Assembly: GCA_021234155.1 (NCBI GenBank)
Contig: JAJEKV010000052.1
Span: 1,239,933 to 1,303,932, forward strand
Direction: 5' to 3'
Source of the DNA: Isoetes taiwanensis
Lineage: Eukaryota > Streptophyta > Lycopodiopsida > Isoetales > Isoetaceae
DNA length: 64,000 nucleotides
This document shows positions 9,351-20,891 of the stretch, piece after piece (positions within the stretch are counted from its first letter, which is position 1; the number at the start of each line of letters is the position of its first letter). The notes under the pieces were generated by a model. That model ran no database searches. It was not told the origin of the DNA and saw nothing but the letters and a program-made list of their open reading frames with translations. The translations under genes were made by a program, and so were the position numbers.

Positions 9351-10364
9351 TTAGGGAGCTTATAAGATCAATGGTGACAATCGCCTCCACCACCTCTGGA
9401 TGATCATGGCAGATAAGAGGCCGGCATGGTAGATAGGCCTCGAGGCTATATGCCATAATCATCTCAAGGGGAGGGTTAACTTCCTCTTCAAATGATTCAG
9501 CCTTTAGAATCATTCATCTTGCATGGTATTGTAATCAATTCACATTGGCTAGTACATTGATACAAGCATTTGTAGTGAATTGTCTGTAGGTTTTGTAGCG
9601 AATTTATAATTTTCTTTTGCATGCACTTCAGTCAAATAAAAAACGAGCGCTGTATGAGGTCTTCAAAATAAGGATAATCATCCCTCTCAAACAGCAGAGA
9701 TGATGATAAACCATGGTCATTGTTTCTTTAGTTATCCAAAAAAATAGGATTTTCCACAAGAGGATGGAAGGGACTTTTAAAAAAGTTCAAGTTTCCAGCA
9801 TTTTTCCTACAATTAATATCAAGTTGTTGATACAAATCCATGGAACAAATTTTGCCAATGAGCTTATCAAATACTGTGATATTGTGATATAATAAAAAGG
9901 TTTTGATAACGGTAAAAAGCATTTGTGTCTAGACCTCTATCGATGCAATAAGCATCTCACAAACATCTTGGACCATTTGCAAGGCTGGTGAGAGGTCGAT
10001 CAACAGCTCAAGACCGCTTCTGTTTCAATGAATCAACATGATGTTACTGCATGAGGCCCCAGGAGGTAGACTAGGCATACATAGATTGTATATTTGAGGA
10101 TGTTAACTTTTTTACAATCTGCACGAAGACGATGAACTTTAAGACATGCACATAGCATGGTAGAGCAGAGACGAAAGGCATTAGAGCTTAGATTTTGTAA
10201 TAATCTTTGGCTTTGATAACATTTATAAAATTTTGAAATCAATAAAAATCTCTCTTAGTTTAAATCCTCTTTGCTCTTAGTAAAAATGTGAAACATGTAA
10301 CAATTTTTTAATTTGACTTTTTGAAATATTAAGACTCTCACCCATCCCCACCTAATGAATTCAT
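9351..10364. other. No clear gene
   Basis: This is mostly AT-rich DNA. The first 200 bases can be read on the plus strand as short receptor-kinase-like scraps (DNRLHHLW, ADKRPAM) in several frames. They might be remnants of the kinase C-lobe beyond the Copia insertion, but an open frame on the other strand makes this doubtful. Nothing else is recognised. Confidence 0.3.
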
Positions 10365-11135
10365 CCACATACTTTTTTGCATCCTTGACGGTCATCTCGG
10401 TTCCCAGGTCAGGATTACTCTCATCCCCTTTCAATAAAGATGCCAATAACATCAATTCCTTTGAAAACCACTTAATAAGTTATTTTTGCCACCCACCTTC
10501 AGCTCATCTCAAGGTTTGGCAATGTCACTACATATTCAGCTTCATTTTTTTTCCTTCCTTAACGTTCTTCACTCTCTACTTACATTTAGGTAACTGCATA
10601 GTCAAACTAATTAGCTTTATCTCAAGTTACCTGGGCAATCTGTTCTTGGAGATGTCCTATTGATAACATTATCGAATGTGCCTGCCCACTCATCGCGCTT
10701 TGTCAAGGGAGCTTTAAGATTGAAAAGATTTCAAACAGTTGCAGGGATTGATGAATGCTCATATTGAGAATCGGGAGTAGGTTCCTCAGGCTTATGCAAG
10801 ACTAAAAGACAAAATTCAAAGCATAAAGGCAGTTAGAAAAACAGATAAGTAATGATAAATGACGACAACAACTCAATAAAGTAAAAAGATTAGAAATAAT
10901 ATCTTTACTTGTGCCTTTCTCAATCCAAGGCGAAATAAAAAATGATAGGGACATGGACTCCAAGTTGATCAAACTTGAAAGGAGGATTAGTTTGTGCATC
11001 CATACCATCTGGATTCGGCACATTTCTGACAGGGGTGGGGACATGGTCATAGTAGCCACCATGCTCATCATAAGTGATAACAAATAGGACTCATTCCAAT
11101 GGCTGTCTCAAAGGGTATCATAAACTCCTTTGTAG
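10365..11135 (-). pseudogene. Partial NPC phospholipase duplicate, introns retained
   Basis: The segment matches the NPC gene at 18060-19748 over the end of exon 1 (about 10910-11135), both introns, exon 2 (about 10640-10800) and the start of exon 3 (about 10365-10530). Homology stops abruptly on both sides. The N-terminal two-thirds is missing, including the ENRSFDH catalytic motif. A 1-nt change breaks the frame before SPWIEKGT, and stops occur in exons 2 and 3. Because introns are retained it arose by DNA duplication and not by retroposition. It cannot encode an active lipase. The two copies lie on the same strand about 7.8 kb apart. Confidence 0.88.
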
Positions 11136-11330
11136 TTCATGATGTTTCAACACTATTCCATTTCTCCAATCCCATACTCTCGACAAGAGTTTTCTCAATC
11201 CTATATAAACTTATTATTTTGCAGTATTACTTCCTCATATTTGTACTTGCACATCAATCTATTTCATGCTTATATGGAAAACATTTTTTTTGAATAAATG
11301 AATCATCAACAATTTGCCTTGTTCAATTAC

Positions 11331-11354
11331 TCTATAGAATAGAATAGAATAGAG
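11331..11354. repeat. (TAGAA)n pentanucleotide microsatellite
   Basis: Four or so copies of tagaa. The complement (TTCTA)n also forms the 3' tail of the LINE at 29814-29833, so this could mark an old minus-strand LINE end, but no LINE sequence adjoins it. Confidence 0.6.
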
Positions 11355-11796
11355 TTTTTAAAGATATACACAACCAATGAAGAAACAAATCTCAAGAATA
11401 AGATCTCAAGGCATCATCGACGACGCACATTCCTCGAATTGCCTAGAACATTCCAGAAGAATCCTCATTCAATTATCCCACATGCATGTACGTCAACTCT
11501 ATATAAAGACTCATCGAGGCATAGGTTCAAAATTCCAATTCAGTACAAGGTGTGACCACCTTTTATACGTTGTTTGTAATCGCCAATCATATCCCTCATT
11601 TGTTTTTGACTCCTTGCATCAGTTACAAGTTTTTCTTGCTCCAGTCTTGCTCTTATATGCTCTATGTGCTTCTGCGTGTACTTCTGAGCTAAATGAATTC
11701 CCTAATTCCAAACGATAATTTAAATTAACCGGTGACCTATGCCACGAAATGGGGAGAAAAAACGTGATCTCCTAACTGGATGCAAATTCATAAGCA

Positions 11797-11892
11797 AGCT
11801 TCGTAAGATAGGAAATAAATTACAGATCTAAGAATCAATTGTTAAGCTTCGTAAAATAGAAATAAATTACAAATCTAAGAATCAATTGTTAA
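11797..11892. repeat. Tandem duplication, about 48 bp unit
   Basis: Two adjacent copies of aagcttcgtaa(g/a)atag...ctaagaatcaattgtt differ by a few bases. Confidence 0.75.
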
Positions 11893-14800
11893 GGAGTAGA
11901 ACGAGCAAAAATGCATGGAAATTAGAGGAGAAATTTGTAAATCTCTAACTTGAAAATGAATCATGAAGTAGATACTATAGACAAATATACAAAAGTATAT
12001 CATACACCTAATTATTCAACACTACAAAAAATGCTCAACATTCATAACCAAAAGATAATTAAAACTTTTTTGACAAGAAACTAACCTGCATGATCCAAAA
12101 AATAACTTGTGTGAAGAAATTATTATGAAGATAATCAAAAGAACTGTGAATGCCTACAGAAACTCGTCTATCTAAACTACGAAGAAAACGCAACGTCCCC
12201 TCGAGAAAAAAAACTTGGCCTCTACTGCATGATAAGCCACCAAGCTCACCTTCAAAGGGAAAATAGAGGGAAGCCACACGAAAAGAATTGCTAACAGCGC
12301 CAAATGGGAAATTGTTAGAGAAGAAAGGGCCAGGACATCTAGATCTGAGGAGCTAGGCGAGCTTGGATCCGATAGGCAAGAATATGGAGATCAGCTAAAG
12401 AGGTCAACTGGTACATCCTCATCCATTATGGCTTTATATTCTATTTTTGGGTTGCCCAAGGGGCAAACCCTCGTTTGTGTGGGTGTATGGCATATCCAAG
12501 TATATGCCAGCATATACCTAAAATATGCTGGTGACTGCTCCAAACTGGCGGTCAGAAGAATATGCTCGGCCAAGAACTGAGATTGCATGCCGGACCACGA
12601 AGCCGAAGAGCTCTTATGTTCAGGCCTTGGACTGTCAATCCAAGAGATGTTTTTTCATAAATGGAGGACAGGCTTTATTTCTAAGCTTCTGATTTACTTA
12701 TGGTTTGCCTCTACCTATGGGGCTAAAACTTATCATTTGCATGAGGAAGAGTAGGTAACAGAAGAAGCAGAGTGTTTTCATGGCGACCCCATGGAGGCAA
12801 TGCTTTAGCTGGCCATGGAAAATAGGTATAATTTTATTCTGGTGTCTAGAATTCCCGTTGGCCAAAAAGGATGAGGTCTCAAAATTTTTTTTCAGAATCA
12901 AAAGTTGAAGTGGTTCTTCATTGCATGCAAATTTCTGGAGGCTTCTAAAGAATGATGGCTCTCTAGACAACGATTTGCTTGCAGGTTTAGCAGATAGTAC
13001 TTATGTAGATGACTCTCTGTTAGCTGAGCAAGGTATACGGCCTAATCACGAAGCAGATATATGAAGCCACAGCCTTTAAGTCCTTGGATTTGGAGCAACA
13101 ATCACCTTGGGCATTTTATTTGTCTGCTGCAATGATCTATAACTATGAGCAGGCTGAAAATTTATTGGTTATGTGCATGCTTACCTTTTTTTTTTGCTTT
13201 GGGTTTTTTCGACAGAGGGTTGGATTTTTGGAGGCCACCATAACCAAGGTAAGCAGAGCTTTTATACACACCGGAATGGATCATGAATCATCTACAACTC
13301 CTGCATAGCCTGCTGCTTCTCTTCACCGGGTTTGTAGAAAAGCTCAAACTACAAACTCAATCTGCAATCTGGCTAGACAATCTGGAGCAGCCGCTATTTG
13401 GAGGAGCTAGACAGCTTCGGATGATATATGTCTTGACTTGTTGCTAATATTTTAAGGTATTTGTACAAAATATTGCTCTCATTGGAAATCTCTTGCAGTT
13501 TTCCTTTCTTAGTTTTATGTTTTTTGCCTTAGATTCTATGATAAAATATGGGGATACTCTTTTCTATTACTTTTCTTTATGTTTAATTTAGTTCTTATAT
13601 AAATGAATGAAGAAAATGCTATACACAACTGATTCTTTAGTCTATATCCGTCCTTCATATGCCTAAAGTTCTGGGACAAATTTGCCATTGTTGTGGTGTA
13701 TATTGTTTGCATGGTACCTAGGCAGTCATGAAAATGAGCTGTACCATAACCTGCATATATGCCAAAATGCCAAATAGGTGCACTCCATCTGAGTTCATGG
13801 AGTAAATGAGACCGGATATTATTATAGCAGAAGTTGAGGGCTTCATGTTTTGTATCCTTAGAGAGCAACATTTTCTGAGAGTATCAAAGACATTCTTCAA
13901 CAACCTTAAGTGCATGTGACTTCATAATTATTCTGTATAAATGTTGCTGCTCAAAAATAGTTATAGTACTTTCCACCCAATCTTTCTCCACTTTTAAAGG
14001 TCTTTTTACAGGTCCATGCGCTTGCAGCTTGTGATTTTAATAATAGGTACCTTTGTTATATTATTTTCTTTACTGAAAGCTATATTCAATTAGATTTCTG
14101 ATATAACACAGAGGGTAACGCTCATCAATTTGTCCAAAAATGTGATTCCTATACAAAGGCTTTTTTCAATTCCTGGTTAAATGTGGTTAAGATAGATGCC
14201 ACATGAAAGGAACTAAAGTTGTGTCAGTAGACTGTAAAGCAATGTTATTAAAGCAATGTTATTATGATTGTAATGCCTTTTTTCTGAGCTGGATGTTTGT
14301 GATTAGGCTATGAAGAAGAATAATGGCAGTGCCTAAGGATATGTTTCCTTTACACAATCTGGATTTTCTTCTATTTCAATTGAATTCAATCCACTTGCAA
14401 ACATTTGGCAAATTTATCCCGTAAGTATGAGACTTCTCTTATATTGTTTTTCACAACATTAGTAGAAATGCTTCATCTATAGAATGAATTTATTTCTGTA
14501 GCTCTTGTAACTCTTGAATGGAGTAAAAACTTGCTTGCTAGAGATTCATACAGGAGGAACCGTTGTGGTAACATATGAATAATGTAGGGTTCATATAGTG
14601 CATTTTCCTCAGGGCTGAAGCGATCTGGCTGGATCAGTGCTGATCCTTTTTATCAACAGTCTGTTCACATGACATGCCTTGTGCCAGGTGCTTTTGCTGA
14701 AGCTTTTTCGGCCAGATATAGGAGCCGGTAGCCCAAATTCAATCAGCCTGAAACTTCAAATGTTCTGATGTTGATGAAACTAGTGGCAACTATTATTCAA

Positions 14801-15402
14801 TAGCTTTTGTCAATGAGTTTTGGTTGCTTGCTGAGGGACAAACTTATTCAGATTAATGATATGGCTCATGCTTCATAAAGTGGTGCTAAAGCTTGATGCG
14901 GCTTCCATTAGCTTGACTAGCTGGCAACTATATCTGCAGATTGACCAATCATTTTGTCTTCATCGATTACATGGAAGGTGAATCTAAAGATGAGCTTAAG
15001 GAGGGTAACATTCTCTGATTTTTTGTTTCGTGCTAGTCATAGATATGCTTCATTGATCTGATATAGCTACATTGCTTGGCAGATGTTATTTTTGGAGGGT
15101 ATTCCTACCTGCTTGTTATTACAATGATCATTCGTGCATTCCTTAGCATCTTTCACTTTCATGCCTAAAAAAATGGTAAGGTCTATTGGCCACTGTGTAG
15201 AGCAACTATTAATGCAGTCTATATGGTCAGAAAATAATAGGCCATATTTGCCTTGAATTTCAGATGTTCAATTCTAATGTTCAATTCTGGAAGCACAAGT
15301 CAATAGAAGGATTATCAGCAAGATCTGCATTACTAAACTTGAAAATGAATAAGGTTGTGATTTACACAATGTCAACTCCTACTTTTGAATACAAAAATGG
15401 CA

Positions 15403-16066
15403 ATTCTAGAATGGGACTCGCAAGAAACCAACAAAGCGCCCGATAGGCTTCTCATTCATCTCAGCAGATTTTCTACAATGGTGGACAGTGGGTAGCCGCA
15501 CACATGCGAACTACCCACGAAAAATAAAGGGAAAATCCAATTATATCATTTGGACCCCCAAAAAAATACAATGCTAATAGATGAGTGGCTGATGTACCTG
15601 CCGAAAGCTTATCACCGGGATTAAAAAACCCCGCCCTTTCGGGTTTTCGAGGAAAAACCTAGTGATAAGCCTTCGGCAAGGGGCTTAGACAAACGTAAGG
15701 CATAGAATCGCTCCAAAAACCCCCCGCATGGAGAAGTCGAAACGGATGCCGCTTGCCAACTTTGTGCACGCACATCACCAACACAACAAACGAGAAAACA
15801 TACCAGAGAATAGCATCACCCAGGGGGTGGAAAAAAAGCATCACCCAGCGGGTGGAAAAACATGATAAGCAGAACTTGTACAAAATATAATAAACAAAGA
15901 AGGGGGGGAGGGTGGGTTCAAAGAGAAAAAAAGGTAATCACTGAGAGAAGAGGAAGCCGATGAGGCGTGGATGCGTAAACACGCGCTGAAATAGCGAACT
16001 CCCAACCAAAATGGGCATGCGCTACCGCATGCATGCATGACATGCATGCTCGTCCCATTCTAGAAT
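15403..16066. mobile_element. Inverted-end unit Y (664 bp) with palindromic termini
   Basis: The unit begins ATTCTAGAATGGGACTCGC and ends GCTCGTCCCATTCTAGAAT, an inverted repeat of about 15-19 bp whose outermost ten bases are themselves a palindrome. The right half (about 15943-16066) is repeated in unit X with a 351-bp offset. Unit Y contains a LINE 3'-end hairpin on the minus strand. I see no transposase. It could be a non-autonomous DNA transposon or a composite. The same 27 bases (ggcgatccgatgtctcggat...) follow both units, so part of the arrangement arose by tandem duplication. Confidence 0.45.
15599..15678 (-). ncRNA. LINE 3'-end hairpin, minus-strand copy
   Basis: Arms at 15599-15615 and 15662-15678 pair over 17 positions, with one G-U in the minus-strand RNA. 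They enclose the core gtttttcc...cgaaaaccc...gggcggggttttttaatcc, which also occurs at the 3' end of the LINE at 28820-29833. The core matches closely but the arms have different sequence and still pair. Such conserved 3' structures are recognised by the reverse transcriptase in some LINE families; that role is inferred here. No LINE coding sequence adjoins this copy. Confidence 0.6.
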
Positions 16067-16095
16067 GGCGATCCGATGTCTCGGATCGATGCGCG

Positions 16096-16417
16096 ATTCT
16101 AGAATGGGACTCGCAAGAAACCAACAAAAGCCCGACTACCGGAGAACTTCCTTACAAACTAGGATCGGGGACGAAGGTCACGGGACGAGGCCAACGGCGG
16201 TAAAGGATAGCAAGAAAGATACGCCAAATTGGCTAAACCGGCGGGGAAGAAGCCCCCCCCGCACGGAAACAATTCAAAGAAAAAAATCTGGGAGAGAAGA
16301 GGAAGCGCCCGATGAGGCGTGGATGCGTAAACACGCTGAAATAGCGAACTCCCAACCAAAATGGGCATGCGCCGCCCGCATGCATGCATGACATGCATGC
16401 TCGTCCCATTCTAGAAT
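16096..16417. mobile_element. Inverted-end unit X (322 bp), sister of unit Y
   Basis: It has the same termini as unit Y: ATTCTAGAATGGGACTCGC at the left and GCTCGTCCCATTCTAGAAT at the right. Its right half, about 16295-16417, matches Y closely, including the 'gcatgcatgcatgacatgcatgc' run. Its left half differs from Y after the first 40 bases. Confidence 0.45.
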
Positions 16418-16675
16418 GGCGATCCGATGTCTCGGATCGATGCGATTTACTTGATATATCCTTCTTAACTGTGTTTTTGGAGTTTTTGCTTTAAGGCCTA
16501 TAAATATCTTCATAAAAATACGCAACAAATTGACCACGTGAATAAGGTCAGTTAACCACTACTCTAAATGGTCTATTTTGACTATAATATGATGAATGCG
16601 ACTATTGTATGGATGAAATACCTGGGAACTAACTTTGTGATGAAGTAATGACGATTTTTTTGCGGGTTTTTTTAG

Positions 16676-16840
16676 GAAAACATTGACGGTTTTTTTGACA
16701 TAATTGTTGATTTTTTTGACAAAATTGATGACAATTTCCTTGACGAAATTAATGATGATTGTTTTGACGAAATGTATGACGCTTTTCTTGACGATTATTC
16801 TGACACCAAATCGTCAGGAAAAAAGCATCGGATCAGGTAA
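16676..16840 (+). other. 24-nt periodic open frame (8-residue acidic repeat)
   Basis: After a possible acceptor (tttttttag at 16667-16675), an uninterrupted frame of 54 codons is built from a roughly 24-nt unit repeated five times. Examples of the translated units are DGFFDIIV, DNFLDEIN, DDCFDEMY and DAFLDDYS; one unit is shortened to seven codons. It ends with a basic tail and TAA. There is no upstream ATG. It may be a chance reading of a degenerate minisatellite or a repeat-encoding exon. No family is recognised. Confidence 0.3.
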
Positions 16841-16939
16841 TCGTTAGCCAGAAGGTTCAAGGCAGATGTTTAATTTGTGAAGACTTTTTGATGATTATTT
16901 TAACGTTTAATAGTGATTCTCTTGTAGTGGGAAATACTA

Positions 16940-17130
16940 CCTAATGAGAAACATAACACATAGCAGTCAGACAAATGAAGATGTTAAGTTATTGACAGTT
17001 GAAATGTGAAAGAAATGAGGAACAATGTCAGGTGGATCGGAGCCTAATGAGAAATATAACACATAACAGTTAGACAAACGAAGACATTAAGTTATTGAAA
17101 GTTGTAATGTGAAAGAAATGAGGAACAATG
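16940..17130. repeat. Tandem duplication, 103-bp period
   Basis: Two copies begin cctaatgagaaa(c/t)ataacaca at 16940 and 17043 and run for about 87 bp with roughly 10% differences. Confidence 0.8.
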
Positions 17131-17880
17131 CCATAGTACTGATCTGCAACACCCTCCAAAACCTTACAGTCGGCCTCCACAGCTCAATTAAAAGCAGCAT
17201 CCACATTGTTGGCCACCAAATGCAAGATACAACTGGTACCCTTGAGCACTTATTGCATACAACAAGTGAACAATTTATTTTTGCGCAATTATACCTACAC
17301 CCAGATTCTAAGGACTAATTAAGGGTCTTAAAGGCCATTCTCTGTACCTTTGTTTGGGTTTTAGTTTATGCACGCGAGTGAGAAAGTTTCAAACTTCAAA
17401 CACATGATGCACCAATAACACTTTCATGCAAAAGCTATTTGTGTTTAAATAGTGCCTAGTCCCAAAAGCCTTGGTTATTATGTGGGAGGCAAACAAGAAA
17501 TCCATTCTTAGTCTGGCAGAACCTATGCAACACTGTTAAGGTCAGAACATAGTTGTATTAGTACAAACTAGATATTTAAAGTTAAACCCACAAACAATCT
17601 CCGAGACAAAAGGTTTGAACCTTCCATTTGTTTTTACGAGACAATAAAACAATAAATATGCAAGCACACCTTCCGGGGACCAGAGGGCAACCCTCCGTGC
17701 GCAGCACCTTGTTCATATATGCACCACATTCAATTTTCATCTTATACGGGCATTCTTATTCGAGTGTGTATGAAAGGCAAAGGCGTTGCTAAACACTATA
17801 ATAATCCTAAAGACAACGCCTAAATATAGAATGCCCAAGGTGTCAAAAACCATTAGCATATCCTTTTCATTAGCACGTTT
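17131..17880. other. Non-coding, nothing recognised
   Basis: Short chance frames only, 3' of the NPC gene. Confidence 0.4.
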
Positions 17881-17884
17881 AATG

Positions 17885-18163
17885 TCGAAGTTTCCATGTA
17901 TGATCATGGTAGCATTGCCTAGCATTAAAAGCATCTACCCAGATCCAATAGTTCGAATTAAGATGATAGAATAAGGAGAACATGCCAGATTGTAGATATA
18001 ATTGTTTGGCATACAAGAATAAGAAAGAGATTACATAATGCAATATCATTTTCATCTCTTTATATGAAGCAACAACTATTGAAGCAAGTTTTGCGTGGAA
18101 GTTTCCATATATGATCATGGTTGCATTTCCTAGTTTTGAAAGCATGACATCCAGATTCAATGA
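17885..18163. repeat. Imperfect 65-bp direct repeat at the NPC 3' end
   Basis: The block tttccatgtatgatcatgg...agcat at about 17888-17950 recurs at about 18104-18163. The second copy encodes the last residues of the NPC frame, so the divergent C-terminal tail of NPC comes from duplicated sequence. Confidence 0.65.
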
Positions 18164-19748
18164 ATTCCTTTATAGTACTATCTATGTACTTCTTTGCATC
18201 CTTGACGGTCATCTCATTTCCCACGTCAGGATTACTTTCATCCCCTTCCAATAAAGATGCCAATAACACTAATTCCTTTTGAAAACTGCTTAATAAGTTA
18301 TTTTCACCAATCACCTTCAGCTCATCATCAAGGTTTGGCAATGTCACTGCATTTTCACAATAAAGATTCAACTTTATTTTTTCCTTTCTTAATTTCAGTC
18401 TCTACTTACATTTAGCTAACTGCAAAATCAAACTAATTAGCTTTATCTCAAGTTACCTGGGCAATCTGTTCTTGGAGATGTCCTATTGATAACATTATCG
18501 AATGTGCCTGCCCACTCATCCCGCTTTGTCAAGGGCGCTTTAAGATTGAAAAGTGTTCTAACAGTTGCAGGGATTGATGAATGCTCATATTGAGAATCGG
18601 GAGTAGGTCCCTCAGGCTTATGCAAGACTAAATGACAAATTCAACGCATAAAGCCAGTTAGAAAAATAGAAAGTAATGATAAATGACAACAATAATTCAA
18701 TAAAGTAAAAAAAATTAAAAATAACATCTTTACCAGTGCCTTTCTCAATCCAAGGCGAAACAAAAATGGCAGGAACACGGACTCCAAGTCGATCAAACTT
18801 GAAAGGAGGGTCAGTTTGTGCATCCAAACCATCTGGATTCGGCACATTTCTGACAGGGGTGGGGACATGGTCATAGTAGCCACCATGCTCATCATAAGTG
18901 ATAACAAACAGGATCTCATTCCACTGGGGGCTGGCTCGGAGGGTATCATAAACATCTTTGATAAGCTTCTGCCCTTGGCGAACATCATGGGGAGGGTGAT
19001 CATCACTGGCGGAGAAGATAGAGTGATTGAAGTACCTTTGCTCGACGACACAGTAATTTGGGAGCTTACCTAGGGAAGCATGTTTTTTGAAAGAGAGATC
19101 ATAGTCATGAAAATGCACCAAGTATTTAACCTTTCGAAGGTTCTGGAGGAATAAAACTGCCGGAATATCCTGGTAGTATATTCCGATGGAAAGCCCTGCA
19201 TCATAAACGGATTCGAAGATGGTCTTTTGAGGGAAACCCTTGAGGAGGTCGGATCTGCGGTTGGATATGGCGCCGTGGGAGGTCGCGGATTGCACATACA
19301 TCCTGTTCGGCTGTGTCGAGGTAGGTATTGAACAGAACCATCTGTCGCATACTGCAAATTCTTCCACTAGTTTTTTGTATGAAGGCAATGCCTCCGGCTT
19401 AAATGCGCTCATTACCCTCTTAGATAATCCTTTCTGCTCGCTTTCTGCTTGCTGTGCAAACCCGTTCATTGGTGGCGGATCTGCCGATGTATCATCATCC
19501 CTGCCAAAAATTTGCTGCCTTATTGCTTGAAATGAATGCCCTGGATCTGGATCTACATATTCTGCAGCATCTGACACATATACTTGCTCTGAGTTTGGAT
19601 CACTTGTGTTGAGAGGATTGCAATATGTTGCTTGGAGACCATCTATTTCTGGATTGATTCTATTGAACCATCCTAACATGTGATCAAAGGATCTGTTCTC
19701 CATTACCAGCACCACAATGGTCTTTATAGGGCCTTTGATGGACGCCAT
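18060..19748 (-). CDS. NPC: Non-specific phospholipase C (NPC), three exons, about 490 residues
   Basis: NPC enzymes hydrolyse phospholipids such as phosphatidylcholine to diacylglycerol and a phospho-headgroup, acting in lipid remodelling and signalling. Exons are 19748-18734, 18627-18457 and 18346-18060, joined by GT/AG introns with matching phases (G|TC, G|TG), giving 490 codons plus stop. Conserved features: [10 protein letters not shown] (17-26), DPGHSF (68-73), [18 protein letters not shown] (142-159), [10 protein letters not shown] (286-295) and SPWIEKGT running across the first splice into [18 protein letters not shown]. Exon 3 carries the usual FQKELV and [12 protein letters not shown]-terminal helices. 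There is no signal peptide, as in the NPC3/4/5 type. Length is slightly below the usual 510-540; the last 25 residues look unrelated to the family and lie in a repeat. The start has good context (gctATGG). A partial duplicate lies at 10365-11135. Confidence 0.92.
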
Positions 19749-20817
19749 AGCCAGAAATTAGTGCAATGCTTTCTGTGTGGCAAGGGTAGTCCTAATTCTC
19801 AAATATACTATGCAAGTAGCTCAGGCTGTATATGCAAGAGAATCTTAATGGATAGAACTAGCATATGCTTGCTTCTGAAGCTGTAATATGCTTGCTTTAT
19901 ACCATGGAATTCGTGTTATAATAGATTAAATCCACGACACGTCATGCTCACTTCATGCTGTAGAAACGGAATTTTTAAAGCTTCATACCACGTAATTGGA
20001 ATTACTTGTTAATCCACGATGCTCCACTTCCGTGATGATCCTGTAGAACAGAATTCTTAAACCATAGTTAAGCTGAAGTAGATGTGTTTAAGAATATGAA
20101 ATAGAAGCTAACATGTCGTACTGATATACAAACGGAAATTTTAAACCATAGTTCAAACTGAGAAATTGTCAAACAGGTATGGATCAGATCATTTTTTCCA
20201 GGCTTATCTAGGTTTTGACCTGAATAAAAAACTCTGTCTTATGTCATGAGGATGTCCAAATACGCTGTCATAAATTAAGCAATTTAAGATGAATACAAAA
20301 GAACCTGTCAATATCATAAAGGAACGTGTCAACAAAAATGATTTCTCCATCCAACATGAACAAAACTCAGCCACTTATTAAAGATGGCAACTCAATAAAG
20401 TAATGTTTACTTAAACACCAGATCACTTGGCTGCTGGTGGCATGGAAAAATGCATTTGAATACAGTGTAATTTCACTATTATCAACATAAATAAACATCC
20501 AATTTATATAATTTGCTAAGATATGACCAAAACGTACTACATGCCTGACATTCTATAGGCATCCCATATGTACGATACTTATCTGTTTGTAGCCTTGGAA
20601 AGTTGTTTTTCAGCTTCCTCCAGATTTCTTCTTGCATATAGAACAGCTCCCTCCCTATGGCAAAGGCATATTTTTCATGTTGTAGTTTAATATATATTCA
20701 CAATAGTATGTCATTTGGCCAAAATTTGACCACGCACCATGCATTTATGTGCGTATGCAGCCTGTATTGATATCTTTTTTTCACTACTTTTTTCTAATGG
20801 GCACAACTTAATATTGT
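19749..20817. other. NPC upstream region and spacer
   Basis: This lies upstream of the minus-strand NPC start. A weak TATA-like stretch (minus strand TATATTTG, about 55 bp before the ATG) is visible. At 19905-20160, three degenerate copies of a block around 'tgtagaa(a/c)(c/a)(g/a)gaattttta' and 'accatagtt' occur. No gene is seen. Confidence 0.35.
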
Positions 20818-20891
20818 GCTTTCATAGCTCAGTTGGTTAGAGCACCCGTTTAGTAAGCGGGAGGTCCTGAGTTCAACTCTCAGTGAAAGCA
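20818..20891 (+). tRNA. trnT-AGU: tRNA-Thr (AGU)
   Basis: A full cloverleaf folds. The acceptor arms GCTTTCA and TGAAAGC pair perfectly. The D arm is GCTC...GAGC. The anticodon arm is CCCGT-TTAGTAA-GCGGG with anticodon AGT, and the T arm CTGAG-TTCAACT-CTCAG is followed by discriminator A. There is no intron and no encoded CCA, as in nuclear genes. The sequence is nearly the standard plant nuclear tRNA-Thr(AGU). Internal A and B boxes (TAGCTCAGTTGG, GTTCAACTC) are intact for RNA polymerase III. The A at the wobble position would be modified to inosine. Confidence 0.96.

Larger units (their letters stand above)
11136..15402. other. 4.3 kb without a recognisable gene
   Basis: Only short chance frames are present. 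Visible structure is limited to a (TAGAA)n tract near 11331-11354 and a 48-bp tandem duplication at 11797-11892. The rest is AT-rich and could be intergenic or intronic. Confidence 0.45.

Noticed and set aside
9271-9513. 80-residue minus-strand frame across the Copia right end
   Set aside because: It runs from flank into LTR sequence and has no recognisable domain. The opposite strand gives equally vague kinase-like scraps.
15659-16537. Several overlapping 60-108-residue frames around the inverted-end units
   Set aside because: They repeat with the DNA units, occur on both strands, and have no domain; they are products of GC-rich repeats.
19680-19886. 68-residue plus-strand frame over the NPC start
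   Set aside because: It is antisense to the first NPC codons and promoter; no homology.
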